Shown here: in pieces, positions 52,101 to 57,290 of the stretch
Position numbering within the stretch: the first letter of the stretch is position 1
How the letters are laid out: each line of letters begins with the position of its first letter
DNA from: Plazaster borealis
Lineage: Eukaryota; Echinodermata; Asteroidea; Forcipulatida; Labidiasteridae
NCBI GenBank assembly: GCA_021014325.1
Contig: CM037462.1
Span: forward strand, 4,248,318-4,312,317
Reading direction: 5' to 3'
DNA: 64,000 bases
The notes under the pieces: model-generated
Told to the model about the DNA's origin: nothing
Seen by the model: only the letters and a program-made list of their open reading frames with translations
The model's database searches: none
Position numbers and translations under genes: made by a program

Positions 52101-53202
52101 GCTATTTGTATATAATATATATATATTTTTTGTTGTGGTTTGTTTAGCTACGATTTGATGATTCAATGCTGGCAGGAAGATCCAGGTGATCGACCATCCT
52201 TCAAGAAACTTGTATCTATCCTCATGACAATGGCTACTGGAATCACCGACCAGGTTCGTATAACAGTTCGTTCCACAATCACATCGAGGTAGGCCCTTCC
52301 AGACAATAATACGAATAAACGAGGTGTTCGGCTAAAGCCCGAACACATCAGTATACTGTAAAATTTAGTTTTACCGTTTCGTATAACGGCCTTGTCACAC
52401 GACACAATTTTTTTTTAAGGCAACTTGTTTGAAACCCTCTTTATTACATTTTAGTAGCACAATCGATACATTTTTGAACCTGGTCTTTATATCACCCCCC
52501 CCCCCCAAAAAAAAATCGCTTTGTCTGCCAATGGCCAACACGTCCACAAGGCACACTCTTCTAAAAATGACAGCTCAAAGTATATGGCTAGACGACGAAG
52601 CATCAGCTACATTCTCAAATTCGTATTGAAACAGATATTGAGCACACTTTAAGTGAATGTTGTGTGATACGGTCGCTAGTTTACGGGCTGCCGTTTGTAC
52701 CTCGATAGAAAGTCTATAATGGCGAAGAAAATGAAACAAATTGTTCAGTAAAAACAATATTCTCGCCTGGCTTACAATGAAAGTATGTAGAAGTTAAACC
52801 AAGACAACTATAGCCTTAAAACATTTGCACGGCAAAATATTACACCAGATTAAACTTTAAACTTTAACTGACAGCTAAGAGAGAACTTTTAGTAACAAAC
52901 TGTTCTCATTTGGTTAATGATGATAATATTAAACAGGAATTTATGGGTGGACAGCTACATAAACAAAATTTGCGAGAGAGTTTTAAACAGAGCAACTCTG
53001 TTTCGCAACACCTGCCAATCTGAGACAAACACGAATAAAAATTTCGTTGATCGGAGAACGATCTGTACAAGTTGTCATGTCGCAAAACAAAACATTTACT
53101 ATTTAATTGTAATTAATTTGTTTGCAGGTATACATGAGGATGATTTCAAGAGCAGAGGAGAATGATTATGTGGACATATATCCGGAATTTGATGATAACT
53201 AA
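16000..53202 (+). CDS. Giant SRCR receptor tyrosine kinase: signal peptide, 24 SRCR, HYR, 2 FN3, TM, kinase
   Basis: The reading is assembled from 38 coding exons: 1 signal, 24 SRCR, 1 HYR, 2 FN3, 1 TM, 9 kinase/tail. Extracellular exons are all phase 1 at both ends, so any module can be gained or lost without frameshift. The joined CDS is about 9.8 kb (about 3,264 residues if the intron at 50621 is read as giving GEKVIHRD). SRCR domains have six cysteines and lack C1 and C4 of the eight-cysteine DMBT1 type. The kinase has [29 protein letters not shown] and RPSF, so it is of tyrosine-kinase type, but DFG is DFC. A single-pass surface receptor is expected. Ligand and pathway are unknown; pattern recognition is inferred from SRCR biology. 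That all 24 SRCR exons go into one transcript is inferred from order, phase and absence of intervening stop or start exons. Confidence 0.8.
16160..16495 (+). mobile_element. tRNA-derived SINE in intron 1
   Basis: The 5' part carries an A-box (TGGTCCAGTGG, about 16182) and B-box (GGTTCGAATCC, about 16219) at tRNA spacing, followed by a non-tRNA body and an AAC-rich tail. The paralogue intron reads straight from 'gacacttgtgtactt' to 'acttctcacaa' without it, so it inserted after the duplication. A 5'-truncated relative lies at 2690-2830. It is not a functional tRNA: the acceptor stem does not pair. Confidence 0.8.
16500..17400. repeat. Intron 1 segment conserved with the paralogue
   Basis: Matches 61150-61480, 61980-62410 and 63222-63340 of the paralogue in order. 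Frames open in one copy (for example after 62002) are broken in the other, so this is non-coding. The part matching 62411-63221, which has the EGF exon, is absent here. Confidence 0.75.
17647..18017 (-). mobile_element. TTAA-bounded MITE-like element, family B, copy 2
   Basis: Reverse-oriented copy of 1536-1924, bounded by TTAA on both sides, with the same central CTTCTTGCAAGAAG palindrome. It lies in intron 1 about 115 bp before the first SRCR exon. Confidence 0.8.
18131..18445 (+). CDS. Gene 1, SRCR domain 1 (lineage A)
   Basis: Acceptor acgtatag before GIDVRLVGG; donor CCAG|GTGGGT; 315 nt, phase 1-1. Six cysteines. The most divergent repeat in its middle: [11 protein letters not shown] replaces the usual [11 protein letters not shown], losing the conserved Trp. 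NIT in GWNITAANV is an N-glycosylation sequon. Confidence 0.9.
18510..18627. repeat. 59-bp tandem duplication in intron after SRCR 1
   Basis: Two near-identical copies of a unit starting 'aaagagccaga' and containing 'ggcactaaaagtaggcgta', head to tail. Confidence 0.9.
19143..19451 (+). CDS. Gene 1, SRCR domain 2 (lineage A intron, short leader)
   Basis: Acceptor atatag then AVRLVSGS; donor CTAG|GTGAGT; 309 nt. The upstream intron end is of lineage A (ctggtaacattccatatag) but the ID dipeptide of the leader is missing. QYC and ELG at the end are unusual variants. Confidence 0.9.
19951..20265 (+). CDS. Gene 1, SRCR domain 3 (lineage A)
   Basis: Acceptor tataatag then DIRVRLVDG; donor CAAG|GTTGGT; 315 nt. 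VEII instead of VEV[FY], and MADV instead of MDDV. The preceding intron lacks the usual tail but the 3' intron starts in the lineage A way. Confidence 0.9.
20600..20915 (+). mobile_element. Family B2 element in intron after SRCR 3
   Basis: Contains 'aattggtcatcgaagttgca' and the hairpin aggcttcatgcctgaagcct, as in the copy at 1940-2290. The ends are decayed. Confidence 0.6.
21074..21388 (+). CDS. Gene 1, SRCR domain 4 (lineage A)
   Basis: Acceptor catatag then GIDVRLVGG; donor CCAG|GTTGGT; 315 nt, phase 1-1. NWNITD carries an N-glycosylation sequon. AYFGQGAGQ replaces AHFGQGTGQ. Confidence 0.92.
21890..21985. repeat. C/A-rich low-complexity stretch
   Basis: CCCCCCAA, AAAACACCCCC and CAACAACAA runs in the intron after SRCR 4, with 'tggctgtaatcaatca' sequence partly repeated on either side (about 21790 and 22065). 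Confidence 0.85.
22402..22716 (+). CDS. Gene 1, SRCR domain 5 (lineage A)
   Basis: Acceptor cataatag then [15 protein letters not shown]; donor CCAG|GTTCGT; 315 nt. VCDN replaces the acidic VCDD pair that in vertebrate SRCRs can bind metal. WNIT sequon present. No in-frame ATG/GTG near its start, but the exon is intact. Confidence 0.9.
23213..23527 (+). CDS. Gene 1, SRCR domain 6 (lineage A)
   Basis: Acceptor catatag then DFDVRLVGG; donor CAAG|GTTGGT; 315 nt. Contains VEVLYNGQW, an exact match to the VEVLxxxxW motif reported for DMBT1 bacterial binding. [10 protein letters not shown] and MDNV are local variants. Confidence 0.92.
23896..24210 (+). CDS. Gene 1, SRCR domain 7 (lineage A)
   Basis: Acceptor caattag then DTRVRLVDG; donor CAAG|GTGTGT; 315 nt. 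[15 protein letters not shown] and NGNDDRL are its own variants. It resembles SRCR 3 (leader xRVRLVDG, GWGITD, CEQG), suggesting those two are sisters. Confidence 0.92.
25102..25416 (+). CDS. Gene 1, SRCR domain 8 (lineage A)
   Basis: Acceptor catatag then [15 protein letters not shown]; donor CCAG|GTGGGT; 315 nt. Two sequons (NVT, NGT). First exon of a three-exon block that is duplicated downstream as SRCR 11-13; the intron after it ('tgccaatggttcct') matches the one after SRCR 11. Confidence 0.92.
26001..26303 (+). CDS. Gene 1, SRCR domain 9 (lineage B, two codons short)
   Basis: Acceptor gcatttag then [13 protein letters not shown]; donor CCAG|GTGGGT; 303 nt. The usual ILMDDVNC is ILSVNC, two residues shorter and without the Asp pair. 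Shared with SRCR 11 and 12. VCDE replaces VCDD; WNIT sequon. Confidence 0.92.
26640..26653. repeat. (TA)n microsatellite
   Basis: Short TA run 35 bp before the acceptor of SRCR exon 10; absent from the equivalent place before SRCR 13. Confidence 0.8.
26689..27003 (+). CDS. Gene 1, SRCR domain 10 (lineage A)
   Basis: Acceptor catatag then [15 protein letters not shown]; donor CGAG|GTGGGT; 315 nt. NVT sequon. The exon's 3' end with its donor is repeated 146 bp downstream (see tandem duplication). Confidence 0.92.
26972..27266. repeat. 146-bp tandem duplication spanning an exon end and donor
   Basis: Two head-to-tail copies (26972-27117 and 27118-27266). Each has the last codons of the SRCR exon (aaaagatgcttccgtgac) with a donor and the same intron start (caaataaagttgttttttag). 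The second copy lacks an acceptor and is an exon relic. Confidence 0.9.
27838..28170 (-). repeat. Dispersed repeat, reverse copy
   Basis: Its reverse complement matches 36765-37060: blocks around 'ggaacatcacatta', 'gatgaagaagaa', 'ttaagcacttctgat' and a CGTCACAATACG-like end (here 'cgtattgtgacgtcaca', 28124-28140). Both copies sit in introns of gene 1. An old coding element is possible but no frame is conserved across both. Confidence 0.65.
28556..28864 (+). CDS. Gene 1, SRCR domain 11 (lineage A, two codons short)
   Basis: Acceptor caaaaag (weak pyrimidine tract) then [15 protein letters not shown]; donor ACAG|GTAGGT; 309 nt. ILSVNC deletion as in SRCR 9 and 12. WDTVC replaces the near-universal WGTVC, and AFTDWAV replaces VFxGWGV. 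NDT sequon. Confidence 0.9.
29369..29671 (+). CDS. Gene 1, SRCR domain 12 (lineage B, two codons short)
   Basis: Acceptor gaatttag then [13 protein letters not shown]; donor CCAG|GTGGGT; 303 nt. Closely like SRCR 9, including ILSVNC and the preceding intron. EKRLQYC and ITYANVV are its own changes. Confidence 0.92.
30019..30330 (+). CDS. Gene 1, SRCR domain 13 (lineage A)
   Basis: Acceptor acccctag then [15 protein letters not shown]; donor CCAG|GTGGGT; 312 nt. One residue shorter in [15 protein letters not shown] and ILLADV replace both acidic pairs. Paralogue of SRCR 10. Confidence 0.92.
30548..30676 (+). pseudogene. Relict SRCR exon, 3' half
   Basis: Clear remains of an SRCR exon from 'cacactttgggcaggga' through 'ggaaatgaggaaagat' and 'gatgcttccgtgacatgtga' to an AAG|GTTAGG donor. 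The 5' half and acceptor are missing and the middle has lost the VNCGG codons, so frame is broken. Confidence 0.85.
31419..31727 (+). CDS. Gene 1, SRCR domain 14 (lineage B)
   Basis: Acceptor gtatttag then [13 protein letters not shown]; donor CCAG|GTGGGT; 309 nt. [12 protein letters not shown] loses the conserved Arg of [17 protein letters not shown] is unusual; CDPG end. Confidence 0.92.
32179..32487 (+). CDS. Gene 1, SRCR domain 15 (lineage B)
   Basis: Acceptor gtatttag then [13 protein letters not shown]; donor CCAG|GTGGGT; 309 nt. [17 protein letters not shown]: the VCDD pair is VCGD. NVT sequon. Confidence 0.92.
33000..34230. repeat. Degenerate tandem repeat in intron after SRCR 15
   Basis: Block 'gcgaagc(c)ttatggcgtgg.gtccggggcc...ttagatgctctcyggtgcaatct' recurs near 33010, 33620, 33860 and 34125, with spacing of about 250 bp in the last three. 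Richer in GC than its surroundings. No coding frame. Confidence 0.65.
34747..35061 (+). CDS. Gene 1, SRCR domain 16 (lineage A)
   Basis: Acceptor atgtag then [15 protein letters not shown]; donor CCAG|GTTAGT; 315 nt. [20 protein letters not shown] and LHDC are its own changes. NDT sequon. Preceded by a 2.2 kb intron with the degenerate repeat. Confidence 0.92.
36211..36519 (+). CDS. Gene 1, SRCR domain 17 (lineage B)
   Basis: Acceptor gaatttag then [13 protein letters not shown]; donor CCAG|GTGGGT; 309 nt. Near relative of SRCR 9 and 12 (YRDDQW, TGAATAW) but with the full ILMDDVNC, so it shows the state before the two-codon loss. WNIT sequon. Confidence 0.92.
36765..37060 (+). repeat. Dispersed repeat, forward copy
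   Basis: Matches the reverse complement of 27838-28170. Starts around 'aaaaatgcctagtttcac', includes CGTCACAATACG and 'gatgaagaagaa', and runs into the AAATGATTT-rich repeat. The open frame here is not kept in the other copy. Confidence 0.6.
37060..37560. repeat. Short-period degenerate repeat (AAATGATTTCGAG type)
   Basis: Irregular recurrence of 'gagcgcacgaaatgattt', 'ttttcgagctctcgcaa' and 'gagaacaaaattatttcgag' on both strands, with unit length about 30-35 bp. AT-rich with repeated GAGCTC. The same kind of sequence appears near 8.87-8.96 kb. Confidence 0.75.
38371..38688 (+). CDS. Gene 1, SRCR domain 18 (lineage A, divergent)
   Basis: Acceptor cacaaag then [15 protein letters not shown]; donor CCAG|GTTGGT; 318 nt. 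[41 protein letters not shown] and one extra residue in WGIVNDC make it one of the most divergent domains. Still open, so likely functional. Confidence 0.9.
39281..39595 (+). CDS. Gene 1, SRCR domain 19 (lineage A)
   Basis: Acceptor agatatag then [15 protein letters not shown]; donor ACAG|GTTGGT; 315 nt. Mixed character: lineage A leader with YRYGQW like lineage B, and after its donor the intron has lineage B sequence. This looks like an A/B recombinant. WNIT sequon. Confidence 0.92.
39895..40095 (+). repeat. Dispersed repeat D, copy 1
   Basis: G-rich then C-rich low-complexity core followed by 'gaagaagacacatgctgaac' and 'gatgagtttgcccgaaaagg'. Second copy at 41205-41415 in the same orientation. 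Confidence 0.8.
40626..40934 (+). CDS. Gene 1, SRCR domain 20 (lineage B)
   Basis: Acceptor gtatttag then [13 protein letters not shown]; donor CCAG|GTGGGT; 309 nt. [21 protein letters not shown] and [11 protein letters not shown]: close to SRCR 22. Confidence 0.92.
41205..41415 (+). repeat. Dispersed repeat D, copy 2
   Basis: Same order as copy 1 ('gtaggcgcagttct', G-run, C-run, 'gacacatgctgaacgtgaca'), with an extra 'gacatcccgacaaag'. The surrounding intron has been duplicated with it. Confidence 0.8.
42033..42341 (+). CDS. Gene 1, SRCR domain 21 (lineage B)
   Basis: Acceptor tgtcttag then [13 protein letters not shown]; donor CCAG|GTGGGT; 309 nt. YRDDQW and two sequons (NVT, NIT). Close to SRCR 23. 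LQGC is its own change. Confidence 0.92.
42996..43313 (+). CDS. Gene 1, SRCR domain 22 (lineage B, three codons longer)
   Basis: Acceptor taattag then [13 protein letters not shown]; donor CCAG|GTGGGT; 318 nt. [12 protein letters not shown] has three extra residues by a short in-frame duplication (AAYCAA-type). [20 protein letters not shown] end. Confidence 0.92.
43805..44113 (+). CDS. Gene 1, SRCR domain 23 (lineage B)
   Basis: Acceptor acttag then [13 protein letters not shown]; donor CCAG|GTAGGT; 309 nt. [19 protein letters not shown]. The intron after it begins like that after SRCR 21 ('tgccgaggttt.gcgaaaaa'). Confidence 0.92.
44760..45068 (+). CDS. Gene 1, SRCR domain 24 (lineage B), last of the array
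   Basis: Acceptor gtatttag then [13 protein letters not shown]; donor GCAG|GTGGGT; 309 nt. VEVLHYGQW matches VEVLxxxx[13 protein letters not shown] and CGHEEDAS are its own changes. The 500-bp intron that follows leads to the HYR exon. Confidence 0.92.
45570..45809 (+). CDS. Gene 1, HYR (hyalin repeat) domain
   Basis: Acceptor tctcttag then [15 protein letters not shown]; donor TTAG|GTGAGT; 240 nt, phase 1-1. Typical HYR features: APTVFGCP start, [34 protein letters not shown] end. HYR domains adopt an immunoglobulin-like fold and often lie beside other adhesion modules in echinoderm proteins. Here it separates the SRCR array from the FN3 stalk. Confidence 0.92.
46120..46468 (+). mobile_element. 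TTAA-bounded MITE-like element, family B, copy 3
   Basis: TTAAAGGCATCGTACACGTT at the left and GTGTACGATGCCTTTAA at the right: longer terminal inverted repeat than in the other copies, so probably the youngest. It has 'aattggtcatcgaagttgca' inside. Lies in the intron between HYR and FN3-1. Confidence 0.85.
46611..46976 (+). CDS. Gene 1, fibronectin type III domain 1 with Thr/Pro-rich linker
   Basis: Acceptor acatccaag then [12 protein letters not shown]; donor TCAG|GTAAAT; 366 nt, phase 1-1. FN3 hallmarks: [36 protein letters not shown] and GEGPRSPS. It ends in [17 protein letters not shown], a short likely O-glycosylated linker. NIT sequon in MYNITVA. Confidence 0.92.
47933..48298 (+). CDS. 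Gene 1, fibronectin type III domain 2 with Thr/Pro-rich linker
   Basis: Acceptor acatccaag then [12 protein letters not shown]; donor GCAG|GTAAAA; 366 nt, phase 1-1. Nearly the same as FN3-1, with about a dozen residue differences (for example [18 protein letters not shown]). Upstream intron sequence ('acatgtacgtactgagttat') is also shared, so this is a recent duplication of exon plus flanks. Confidence 0.92.
48420..48565. repeat. A-rich low-complexity stretch
   Basis: AAAAACA and CAACAA runs, a short C-run and (TA)n in the intron before the transmembrane exon. Confidence 0.85.
48702..48853 (+). CDS. Gene 1, transmembrane exon
   Basis: Acceptor ttgttcacag then [13 protein letters not shown]; donor CTG|GTGAGT; 152 nt, phase 1 in, phase 0 out. 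[20 protein letters not shown] is a single membrane span followed by the basic stop-transfer RLRKRKRRQ. The phase change marks the border between the shuffled ectodomain and the kinase part. Confidence 0.92.
49076..49352 (+). CDS. Gene 1, juxtamembrane region and kinase N-lobe (glycine loop, VAIK)
   Basis: Acceptor caatag then [16 protein letters not shown]; donor CAAG|GTACAT; 277 nt, phase 0 to 1. Juxtamembrane tyrosines ([13 protein letters not shown]) could be phosphorylated. LGEGRFGKV is the ATP-binding loop and VAIK holds the catalytic lysine. Confidence 0.92.
49523..49566. repeat. Short tandem repeat in kinase intron
   Basis: 'gattaatcttcagtagaacg' occurs twice head to tail. Confidence 0.8.
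49623..49733 (+). CDS. Gene 1, kinase alpha-C region
   Basis: Acceptor ttttgtag then [15 protein letters not shown]; donor GAGG|GTAAAT; 111 nt, phase 1-1. [18 protein letters not shown] and GILGACIHE are typical; the DEF glutamate is the likely salt-bridge partner of the VAIK lysine. Confidence 0.92.
50447..50620 (+). CDS. Gene 1, kinase hinge and alpha-D/E exon
   Basis: Acceptor tattcag then [15 protein letters not shown]; open through [21 protein letters not shown] donor at GAAA|GTATCA leaves phase 1, but the next exon's AG acceptor needs phase 0. Either the intron ends in AC at 50924 (giving GEKVIHRD), or a weak donor at 50641 (TAT|GTTTAA) is used, adding seven residues. The exon end is therefore uncertain. 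Confidence 0.8.
50927..51040 (+). CDS. Gene 1, kinase catalytic loop and (altered) DFG
   Basis: [17 protein letters not shown] is a fully conserved catalytic loop with the tyrosine-kinase AAR signature. [10 protein letters not shown] has Cys (TGT, 50999-51001) where DFG has Gly. Activation loop EDTYVQMSK has one tyrosine rather than the common pair. 114 nt; donor AAAG|GTATGT, phase 0. If the AC-ending intron is used the exon starts at 50925. Confidence 0.9.
51125..51195 (+). CDS. Gene 1, kinase P+1 loop exon
   Basis: Acceptor ctctttcag then [16 protein letters not shown]; donor ACGT|GTAAGT; 71 nt, phase 0 to 2. RWLSLES stands where most tyrosine kinases have KWMAPE. The Glu is kept; the Ala-Pro pair is not. 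Confidence 0.92.
51771..51811 (+). CDS. Gene 1, kinase alpha-F exon (41 nt)
   Basis: Acceptor taaattag; completes V then [13 protein letters not shown]; donor TTTG|GTAAGA. Very short exon, phase 2 to 1, frame-exact with both neighbours. The Asp of SDVWS, at the end of the previous exon, is the structural residue of helix F. Confidence 0.92.
51915..52011 (+). CDS. Gene 1, kinase alpha-G exon
   Basis: Acceptor tcgaatag then [15 protein letters not shown]; donor AAAAT|GTAAGA; 97 nt, phase 1 to 2. GTPYAGI and [13 protein letters not shown] are typical of RTK C-lobes. Confidence 0.92.
52148..52253 (+). CDS. Gene 1, kinase alpha-H/I exon
   Basis: Acceptor tgtttag then (I)[18 protein letters not shown]; donor CCAG|GTTCGT; 106 nt, phase 2 to 0. 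CW..DP..RPSF is the closing motif of the tyrosine-kinase domain. Confidence 0.92.
52322..52348. repeat. Short dispersed hairpin (GTGTTCGG ... CCGAACAC)
   Basis: Eight-bp arms around a CTAAAGC loop, in an intron. A similar hairpin with 10-bp arms lies at 62514-62540. Confidence 0.75.
53128..53202 (+). CDS. Gene 1, C-terminal tail exon with stop
   Basis: Acceptor tttgcag then [23 protein letters not shown] at 53200-53202. 75 nt. The short tail ends in acidic residues and holds two closely spaced tyrosines (NDYVDIY) that could be SH2-docking sites when phosphorylated; partner unknown. Confidence 0.9.
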   Translation, partial: VYMRMISRAEENDYVDIYPEFDDN

Positions 53203-53906
53203 AACTCAAAACAGAAATGGTTCAAGTATCCCATCGATTGATCTGAGAAGCCAATCTGAGGAGCCGTAACCCTTTAAAAATGTTGAACAATTAAGAGATA
53301 AAAAACTTGTATTTATTAATCCAGATTAATTACGCGATTGGTAGCCTAATCATTATTTTTGACGACTTGTCAGTCAAAAATCGGTTTCTAATGTTGCATA
53401 GAAATTGTACTTCCCCTTGAGCTGATGTGGCCATAATTTTATCTCTGCGCTTTGAACAAACAGAGCGGATCATCAGTAACAACAACATTTCAAAAACAAT
53501 TTCAACTGAATTTGTATCTTGACGGTTACATTGGCAAACCACTTGTCACGTGATGTGCCAATCAGGCGTGTTTACAGGCTGCAAAACTAATTGGCTAACA
53601 TTCCACATTTTCGTGGCCTTTTATATAAAAATATACAAGTTGCTTATGCGATCATTTATATTTTTGCGAGTAACTGTTTTTTAGCAAAACATTCAAGCTT
53701 TGAAATGCTTGAAAATTGTCTCTAATATGGTGCATTATTTTGCTATACAAGTAGTCCACAAGTAGACTGATTTTTATGTGTTATTATTATTTTGACTCTT
53801 TGTGTTAATAACGTACGTGTGGCTTGCACAAATTGGAAAATTATGTTTTTTGGTAGATAGTATGAATTTCATTTATTGGGATCAATACATGTATTGATCA
53901 AATAAA
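53203..53906 (+). terminator. Probable 3' untranslated region and poly(A) signal of gene 1
   Basis: AT-rich, no coding sign. AATAAA at 53901-53906 is the first canonical signal after the stop that I noted; cleavage would follow within about 30 nt. Confidence 0.5.
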
Positions 53907-56399
53907 GACTATATCTCGCTAAGGAGCAACTTTATATTTGACAATAAGACAAACGAATCCCACCTGCTTACTATATTTTTACGTGGACAATCTGTTTTCA
54001 TGGAGAATCCAACAAACCTCTAAATTCCTTTCAATGACCCCACAACTAAACTCATAATGAGAACAAAAATCCGTACAAGATAATTTTTTCGAACAATGGA
54101 AATACTATTACATGGTTTCGAAACGCCTGCTTTATGTTCAACTTATGTTTAAATTCACGACGATGGCGGCTTTTAGTTACTATGTGTAAAATACCCTGAT
54201 TTTCAGAATACAATATTGTTGTATTTATTAACTCGTGAAACTGAACACGTACTAATTTTTTTCTTTCTTCTAAATTAAAGAAATTTTTTGTTTGTATTGA
54301 ATGTGTCCAGGAGATGAAAGTATTTTAAAGACTAACTTCTTGTAGCTTTTCTTATACATTGTTTTTATTTGTACTGTTTAATTTCCAATGGATATATAAA
54401 ATATATTTTGATATTTCTACTGGATATATTAAATCATTTCTTAATAAGGAGACATTAAAACATTGGCTTATGATACTCATTTTTAACTGTAAGTTAGTTC
54501 AAAGGTTTGTCATTAACGAAATTTTGATTAGGCTTACAATGGTGACGTGTTTTTGGTGTTATACAATGGTTCAAACGGACACACAGGCAGTTCAAAAACA
54601 AGTAACACGATGTTATTTCGTACATGCTATGACATGATCTTCGCGGAGAAAAAGGTTTAAGGCAGCATAAAATGTATGCAAAACAAAAACTGACATGACA
54701 AACAGCTTCTTTCTGGACATGGTATTAACATAGTTATTGACGTGTTTGGGTGATATTGTTAAAATTATGAATACCTAAGCTATCCATGGAGCGTTCTTTT
54801 TTCCCTTGGCGAATAGCACGAGTAAAAGCAGTCAATGTTTGCTTTATAACACCCCATATTGTGCCTAACGTCAGGGTACCAAGAAGATACCGTTGCTATA
54901 CTGGTTGCTATAGCGAGTCGTGGCTTTCTAGTAAAACAAGTTATTATGTGACGGGCTCTAAACCACTCACCAGGCAGAAAGTTTGTAAGGGGCATTATAA
55001 AGAACACTAACAGCCATTGGACAGCTAAGTCCGAAATCTGATACATTGGCATATTGAGGCATTATCGTTTTTTAAAGAAAACAAATAATTAGTTCACCGA
55101 GTCACCTATCATCGAAAATGTGTAAAACTGCATTCGGTGTATAATATAGCATTACTTGTTGTTTTATTCAAAACAATCATCTACTTGTGTTTTAAGCAAA
55201 CTTTTAAAGATGATTATGTACTCTAACTATAATTCTGTTCATTGTTTACTCAAATCAGAGTAATTGTGGGATGGTTTTACTACAAACTTGCTCTTGTGTG
55301 TAGAGGATTAGTGAGTTTTAAATTTTTCCAAACCTCTACTTTTCAATAAAGACACCACATCGTCAACTGCAAAATCAAAATGTGAAAATTTCATCATGAT
55401 TGTATACATCAATTTCAGGGTGTTTTTACATTTTAGGGTGAATGCAATAACCCGATGAACTTGTTACAGAATAGTTTTATCAAGTGTTTATGGAAAACAA
55501 GATGATGACAGTGAATATTTTCTCACGACAACCATTAAGGTATTACACCTAGACCTTAAGTGTGACTCTTTTTGAAAAGGGCACCTAATAAGTAAGTACG
55601 AGATGTTTTTTTATCTTAAGTAATATATTTTGTATATAAAGTAAGAACCGTACAACATAACTACTCAAAAATTCATTAAAATATCAGCAGATCTTATCGT
55701 TGAAAACAGATTGATTGTGTACGGTTTTATTTGACAACCTTAATCGCCAAATCACGTTTCGCCCCTCCACCCGCAGCAAGACTCATGTTGTGGTGAGTCT
55801 TAGTAACACCTTGTGTGAATACAATTTAACGACGAAGGAAATTTCTTCTGGAGCCACAGATTTACATACAGAATTTACCGCACCAATGACTGCACCTCTA
55901 GCCGAACATTGTAACTGGGGAAATGGAGACTTGTCAAAAAGGTCTAACAGTCCTACTCAATTTGTTCTGTCACAATTTTCATCCAAAACAACAAGTGATT
56001 GGAGCTCTTACCTACTAATCCGCGGGAAAAGGGTGCCTCCCCCTTACCTGGTAACCAAAACCCCTATTTGAAAAATTTTAAAAGAAAAATTACTGGAGTA
56101 ATGTTACGTTATGGTTTACAGTTTCTTATTGTGTGTATGCCTATACATTGTACGACAACACATAGCACTGATGACGACAATTCACATGTATACATAGTCA
56201 TGAAGATGATTGTGGATGTTGTGGGCTACAGTAGCACACTGCATGGAGTTTCTGTTGCATTTTATCATTGCTAGTCACAATCAGTGGGATGTTTTTGCAC
56301 AACATACCACAACATTCTGGGGAGACAATGCTGGCACCAGCCTAACACAAATGAGTGGCAATGGTCTTCTTCCTTCGTATGATGAACAGCAAGGAATAT
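53907..56399. other. Intergenic, no gene seen
   Basis: Several frames of 70-120 codons occur (for example at 55715-56071) but none shows a domain, codon pattern or splice context that I can support. Confidence 0.5.
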
Positions 56400-57290
56400 C
56401 AGACTAGATAACAGCCAGGCCAAAGCTTCATACGTGGCATCGTTGATTGCCTTCAGACCTCCAGGGAAGCACCTAAGAGTGCAGTCTTTGATTATGTGCT
56501 GGACAGTCTCTTCAGAGCTAGAGGGTGCCCGCAGTCACACGCAAGGGTGTCTGTCATCTTCCATTAATTTGGGGATGAATTGTTCTGGCGTAAAGGGTCT
56601 GGATCTTGTTTTAAAAAGGGCTGTCCACTGCACTGGTGTCAAGAGAGGCTGAAACCTAGAACCTCTTCTGTGGGATCATCAAGGTCTTTGTTGGCAACAT
56701 TGACATGTGCCCAGAGATTTTGCAATTTGGATTTAGGGTCAAAATTTACATCTTTAAGGGTCTCTATATGGAAGCCCAGAATGGTTTGTGAGATTTAAGG
56801 CTATTTATTCTCGGCAGAAGGTTCCTTGTATGTGAGACACTGGTCAAGGGTGACTTCAATATTCTTTGGAAATGCTTCATGTTTGACTGGTTTGCCACAA
56901 AACGAGACTTGGGAGTCTTTCCTAGCCAAACAGTTGCTAAAGTGAAAAGCAGTAAACGTGATCTTGTGAGGATTCAGGCGGAGGCACCAGTAGGTGAATT
57001 AGTCCATCTTTTTCAGGTCCTGTGTAAGAATTCCGTTGAGGTCTTCCAAATCTGCGGCTTGGGTGGCGAGGACAAGAGCATAATTCTGCAAATTTCCTCG
57101 AGGGAAAGCATTGGGGCCCAGACAATTCCTTTAGCCGAGAGTGACCCCCAATCTCGGATACTGAGGATGGAAGAGAAGACGCGCTTGGTGGTTTGACATT
57201 TGAAGATCTTCGCGGCCTTGTACAAGAGGCCATGCCGCCAAACTATGTCGTAAGCTGAGGAGAGATCGATGAGGGTCAAGCTTGTTTAAG
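56400..57290 (-). pseudogene. Decayed non-LTR retrotransposon, reverse transcriptase fragment
   Basis: On the minus strand the frames start (57279 downwards) with LIDLSSAYDIVWRHGLLYK, the catalytic-region motif of LINE-type reverse transcriptases. They go on, with frameshifts and stops, through a VWAPM segment and TLDQCLTYK to a C-terminal HIIKDCTLRCFPGGLKAIND stretch. The active YxDD box and endonuclease are not visible. Several frameshifts and in-frame stops show that it is dead. Clade cannot be fixed by eye. Confidence 0.8.

Noticed and set aside
55715..56071. A 118-codon frame between the two genes
   Set aside because: No recognisable domain, no promoter or splice context, and average composition; chance is a sufficient explanation.
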